From CAIMUX01 sp964473865 (GTDB lineage Bacteria; Eisenbacteria; RBG-16-71-46; CAIMUX01): a DNA stretch of 64,000 nt. This document shows, piece after piece, positions 60,882 through 64,000 of the stretch. The stretch spans positions 1 through 64,000 of the forward strand of contig CAYYQN010000014.1 of NCBI GenBank assembly GCA_964473865.1. The letters run 5' to 3'. The notes under the pieces were generated by a model. The model saw only the letters and a program-made list of their open reading frames with translations. It made no database searches and was not told where the DNA came from. Within the stretch, counting starts at the first letter, position 1. Each line of letters begins with the position of its first letter. Made by a program: the position numbers and the translations under genes.

Positions 60882-61454
60882 ATGCCGGTTTCCCCGCTCA
60901 AGCTGCAGCTCTCCCTGAAGGGACGTCCGATTCGCGAATACACGTTCGTCCGGGAAAGTGTCTCGATCGGCCGCGAACCGGGAGCGGACATCCTGCTCGA
61001 CAACGCGGGAGTCTCGCGCCATCAGGCCCGCCTGCTGCGCACGCCGGAGGGATGGGTCATCGAGGACGCGCGCAGCTCCAACGGAACCTGGTTGAACGGG
61101 CACCGGGCCGAACGGGAACGGTTGCGCGACCGGGACGAGATCACGATCGGGAAATTCAGCCTGCGGGTCAGCCTCGTGGAGAGCCGGCCCGATCTGTCGC
61201 CACCGGGCGATGCGGTTCGGCGGCCGGCGGCCGCACAGATTGATGCGACCACAGTCATGACGCGGGGGCAGCTTGCCGAGGTCTTCGAGCAGGTCCAGGA
61301 GGGAGGGGCGCCTCCGTGGGGAGCCTTCGAGGAGGCGGCCGCGCCGGACTCGCAGTCCCGCGCGTGGACCATGCGCCGGCAGGTCATTCGCCTCGTGACC
61401 CTGCTGGTGTCGATGGCAGCCGGAGCCGCGCTCGTCGCCCTGCTGATGCGTTGA
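60882..61454 (+). CDS. FHA-domain protein with C-terminal membrane anchor
   Basis: This 190-residue protein has an FHA domain (residues about 8-95) with the core residues 'ESVSIGREPGADILLDNAGVSRHQARL' and 'DARSSNGTWLNGH', which bind phosphothreonine. A linker of about 65 residues leads to a single C-terminal transmembrane helix ('VTLLVSMAAGAALVALLM'). The next gene, converging, encodes a Ser/Thr kinase, so the FHA protein is a plausible reader of that kinase's targets. The ATG follows CGGAGG. Confidence 0.9.
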   Translation: MPVSPLKLQLSLKGRPIREYTFVRESVSIGREPGADILLDNAGVSRHQARLLRTPEGWVIEDARSSNGTWLNGHRAERERLRDRDEITIGKFSLRVSLVESRPDLSPPGDAVRRPAAAQIDATTVMTRGQLAEVFEQVQEGGAPPWGAFEEAAAPDSQSRAWTMRRQVIRLVTLLVSMAAGAALVALLMR

Positions 61455-61458
61455 CCCT

Positions 61459-61488
61459 GATCGGGCATTCTTTGATCCGGCATTCTTT
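61459..61488. repeat. Two 15-bp tandem repeats downstream of the FHA gene
   Basis: GATCGGGCATTCTTT (61459-61473) and GATCCGGCATTCTTT (61474-61488) differ at one base. They lie in the convergent junction between the FHA gene and the kinase gene. The second unit is also the start of the 43-bp dispersed repeat found at 29005-29047. Confidence 0.8.
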
Positions 61489-61512
61489 CGCGAGCGAGAA
61501 CGTACCGGAGCG
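61470..61512. repeat. Dispersed repeat, second copy at 29005-29047
   Basis: About 43 bp starting at 61470 match 29005-29047 at 35 of 43 positions by eye, including GATCCGGCA and GCGAGCGA followed by CCGGAG. Both copies are intergenic and in the same orientation. It may be a small repeated element of this genome. Confidence 0.5.
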
Positions 61513-61569
61513 ATTCCGGAGAACGGCGCCAGGCCGCCCGGCAACGCTGCCGGGACCGGCCGGCCCGGG

Positions 61570-63288
61570 CTATGCGAGCTTGCGGAATCTCCCGGCGATC
61601 CGGCTCAAGACCCCCGCACCTGGCGTGACCTCGCGCGACAGAAGCTGCGTCCGGTCCTGGTCGCGGACGCTCGGCTCGATCTCCGCGGGACCGTCTCGCC
61701 CCTCCCGGGCGGGAGGAAACGCCGATCCCGCGGCGCCCGCCAGGATCGCCTCCGCCCGATAGAGCCGTGCCGCCACCTGGTCGCACGATGCGATGCGTCC
61801 CGCGGGATTGCGGGAGAGCATCCCGGCCAGGATCTCCCGCGCCTCGGGGGGAAGGCGCAGAAACTGCGGGTAGAGCGAGAGGGCCCCACCGGGCCAGGTC
61901 GGCAGGACGCCGGTCAGGGCCTGGTGGAGGATGATGCCGAGGGCGAGGATGTCCGCCGCCGCCGAACGCGGCTCGCCGAACGGGTTGTAGGGATCCCCGG
62001 AGGCCGGGACATGCTCGTCGAAGCCGAAGTCCGCGATCTTCACCGATTCCGTATCGGTGAACAGCAGGTTTCCCGGACGGAGCGTTCCGTGGGTGATCCG
62101 GTTGCGGTGCGCGAAGGCCAACCCTTCAGCCGCCTCCCGGCCGATGCACAGCGCTTCCGCCACCGGCAGGGGCTGCAGCAGGCGATCGCGCAGGCTCCCT
62201 CCGGTCAGATACTCCATCACCACGATGAAACAGTGCGAATCCCCCGAGGCGCCGTGGACCTTCACGATACGCGGGTGCTCCAGGGACGCCAGGATCCGGG
62301 CCTCGGTGAGCCCGACCCCGGTTCCCGGCCGCTTGCGGATCACCAGGAGGCGGTGATCGACGCGATCCTGGTACAGGTACACGGCGCCGGTCGGGTCATC
62401 GCGGATGACGTCGAGCAACGCGAATTTCTCGCGGGCCCGGTGCAGCCCGCTCGCGGCCCGACTGCGCTGCTCGGTTCCCAGGTGCGCGCCTTGGAGGATC
62501 TCGAGCAATCGGTCCCGCAGTTCGTCCGCGGAAGCGAATCGCGCGGTGGGCTCGGGATCCAGGCAGCGTCGCACCACGTCGTCCAGCGAGGCAGGGATTG
62601 TGGGATCGATCTGGGAAGGTTCGCGGAAGATGCCGAACGGCTTCACCCCCGTGACCATCTCGTAGAGCACCACGCCGAGTGAGTAGATGTCGCTCGCCGC
62701 GGAAAGGGGATGCCCGCCGATCTGCTGTTCCGGTGACATGTAGGCCAGTGTGCCGAGAACGAGATCGGCGCGAGTCTCGGTGGCGGGAGCGGAGTCCGCG
62801 AGCTTCGCAATCCCGAAGTCGAGCACGAGGGCGTTGCCTTCCCGGTCCAGCAGGATGTTCGCCGGCTTGATGTCCCGGTGGATGACTCCGTTCTTGTGGG
62901 CATAGGCGAGGGCGCGGCAGACCTGGATCGCGATCTCGAGCGCATGGGTGCGGTCGAGGGCTCCGCGATGCAGCGCCTGGGCCAGATCGGCCCCGTCGAG
63001 GTACTCCATGACGAAGTAGGGCGCCCCGTCGCTCGTGATGCCCCGGTCCACCACGTGCACGATGTTCGGATGATTCAGGCGCGCGATGATCAGGCTCTCG
63101 CGCTCGAAGCGCTCGCGGACCTCGGGGTCGTTTCCCAGCTTCCCCTTCAGGACCTTGATGGCGACGGGACGGTCCAGGGACGCCTGCCGGGCGCGGTAGA
63201 CCACGCTCATTCCCCCCTCGCCGATCATCTCGACGACCTCGAAATTGCCGATGCGGCGCGGCCGCCGGCTGCGTTCCCGGAACTTCAC
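61570..63288 (-). CDS. Tandem Ser/Thr protein kinase and pseudokinase
   Basis: This 572-residue protein has two kinase-like domains. The first (about 15-265) is complete: Gly-rich loop 'GEGGMSVVY', Lys45, HRD with Asp139, DFG with Asp157, 'GTLAYMSPEQ'. The second (about 288-545) lacks the catalytic Asp: its HRD is His400-Gly-Thr, though DFG is kept at 420. There is no transmembrane segment near the C-terminus, so it is cytoplasmic. I chose GTG 63288 because GGGAGG lies five bases upstream; the longer frame is not kinase-like. It converges on an FHA gene. Confidence 0.9.
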   Translation of the reverse strand: MKFRERSRRPRRIGNFEVVEMIGEGGMSVVYRARQASLDRPVAIKVLKGKLGNDPEVRERFERESLIIARLNHPNIVHVVDRGITSDGAPYFVMEYLDGADLAQALHRGALDRTHALEIAIQVCRALAYAHKNGVIHRDIKPANILLDREGNALVLDFGIAKLADSAPATETRADLVLGTLAYMSPEQQIGGHPLSAASDIYSLGVVLYEMVTGVKPFGIFREPSQIDPTIPASLDDVVRRCLDPEPTARFASADELRDRLLEILQGAHLGTEQRSRAASGLHRAREKFALLDVIRDDPTGAVYLYQDRVDHRLLVIRKRPGTGVGLTEARILASLEHPRIVKVHGASGDSHCFIVVMEYLTGGSLRDRLLQPLPVAEALCIGREAAEGLAFAHRNRITHGTLRPGNLLFTDTESVKIADFGFDEHVPASGDPYNPFGEPRSAAADILALGIILHQALTGVLPTWPGGALSLYPQFLRLPPEAREILAGMLSRNPAGRIASCDQVAARLYRAEAILAGAAGSAFPPAREGRDGPAEIEPSVRDQDRTQLLSREVTPGAGVLSRIAGRFRKLA

Positions 63289-63530
63289 GGACGCCTCCCT
63301 GGGGAGCCGCCGGACCGGGGCGGATCCCTGGCCCCTAGATCGACCCTTCGTCTCCCGGACACGACAAGAAATAGGAGGTCGCCGGAGCGGCGGCCGCCGT
63401 GCGGGGAGGACCGAGGGGACCCGAACTTCCGGGCAGAAGCGACCTTGCCGCGCTGCTATGCTGGCCGGCACCGAGGCCGCCGCCCCGGTCGTGCTTCTTG
63501 GCCCCGGCTTCAGGAGGGAGAACCTGCACG

Positions 63531-64000
63531 ATGTCAGCGAAACCGCCCAGCGGCGCGCCTCGCGCCGCCCACGGCCTCTCGAATCTCGTCTTGCTTGCCG
63601 GTCTGGTACCGGCGGCCGCGCCGGCGCAGGATCGGGTCCCGTTCCAGGTGCCGCCCGAGGAGATCCTCCGACTGGTCGATGTCCGGCTTCCGCCCCTGAC
63701 GCTCATCGACCGGAACGCGCGGTACCTGGTGCTGCTGACCCGCCCGGGGTTTCGTTCGTTGGCCGAGCTGGCCGAACCGGAGGAGAGACTGGCCGGGCTG
63801 CGCGTCAATCCGCGCAATCACAACGGGTCCCGCACCTCCTACGCGATCGGGGTCAGCATCCAGGAGATCGCCTCGGGGCGGCAGATTCCCATTTCGGGTC
63901 TGCCCGACTCCCTGCGGATCGAGTACGGCGGCTTCTCGCCGCAGGCCCGCTACTTCTCCTTCGTGCGGGTCGAACCGGACGGTCTCTCGCTGTGGACCAT
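63531..64000 (+). CDS. S9-type prolyl oligopeptidase-like protein, N-terminal part
   Basis: This frame starts at ATG 63531 after AGGAGGGAG and is open to the window end, so only about 156 residues are seen. A signal peptide ('LVLLAGLVPAAAPAQ') is followed by 'PFQVPPEEILRLVDVRLPPLTLIDRNARYLVLL', shortened here, which resembles the beginning of exported S9 peptidases of the prolyl oligopeptidase family. The catalytic domain lies beyond the window. It is divergent from the kinase gene. Confidence 0.75.
   Translation, partial: MSAKPPSGAPRAAHGLSNLVLLAGLVPAAAPAQDRVPFQVPPEEILRLVDVRLPPLTLIDRNARYLVLLTRPGFRSLAELAEPEERLAGLRVNPRNHNGSRTSYAIGVSIQEIASGRQIPISGLPDSLRIEYGGFSPQARYFSFVRVEPDGLSLWT

Overview
The window is very G+C-rich and densely coded, with strongly G/C-biased third codon positions. 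It comes from a Gram-negative, diderm bacterium: it carries a heptose pathway, a TolC-type outer-membrane channel, an LpxL/HtrB-type acyltransferase, MurJ, and several secreted proteins that end in a FlgD-like/T9SS-like beta-sandwich tail (Asn-Pro-Phe motif, 'GxYFYRL', 'RKxxLL' ending). That combination fits an FCB-related deep lineage such as Candidatus Eisenbacteria. This placement is an inference; no rRNA or other decisive marker is present. I saw no tRNA, rRNA, CRISPR array, transposase or phage gene.

Layout. 0.1-3.7 kb: a plus-strand operon for GDP-heptose-type sugar (nucleotidyltransferase, HddA kinase, glycosyltransferase, GmhA). 3.75-8.6 kb: a minus-strand operon of metG followed by four uncharacterised membrane proteins, the first resembling DUF6754. 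8.7-11 kb: two exported proteins of unknown function. 11.6-16.4 kb: ettA, an ECF sigma/zinc anti-sigma/small membrane protein operon, and a cytidylate-kinase-like gene. 16.8-21.8 kb: a MacAB-TolC-type efflux operon. 21.8-28.9 kb: a minus-strand purine operon (adenine deaminase, molybdenum hydroxylase subunits, MocA-like, XdhC). 29.5-31.7 kb: a multihaem cytochrome lipoprotein and a DUF2239 gene. 32.0-45.6 kb: ygeW, then a ResB-CcsA fusion and a subtilase lying between it and a second catabolic operon (PLP enzyme, carbamate kinase, threonine-synthase-like enzyme, PyrB-like carbamoyltransferase). 45.7-53.5 kb: murJ, a beta-helix surface gene broken by an in-frame TGA, a C39-like peptidase, and DUF533/AIM24 genes. 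53.5-57.2 kb: a tightly coupled four-gene corrinoid methyltransferase operon. 57.3-64 kb: acyltransferase, FAH-family enzyme, an unusual radical SAM protein, an FHA protein, a kinase-pseudokinase, and the start of an S9-type peptidase.

Two metabolic themes dominate. The purine-related genes (ade, xdh set, mocA, xdhC, ygeW, carbamoyltransferase, carbamate kinase and two fold-type II PLP enzymes) parallel the E. coli xdhD-ygfM-ssnA-ygeWXY-yqeA region. They suggest purine or ureide breakdown ending in carbamoyl phosphate and ATP. The 53.5-57.2 kb operon looks like a methionine synthase taken apart into separate proteins, with an MttB-like methyltransferase where the pterin module would be; methionine would then be made from a methylated amine instead of methyl-tetrahydrofolate.

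The most unusual non-coding signals are short tandem duplications (15-25 bp units) at four of the seven convergent gene junctions, a 71-bp duplication of a start region that creates a coupled 24-codon ORF, and two genes whose -10 boxes sit exactly 8 nt before the start codon, as in leaderless transcripts.
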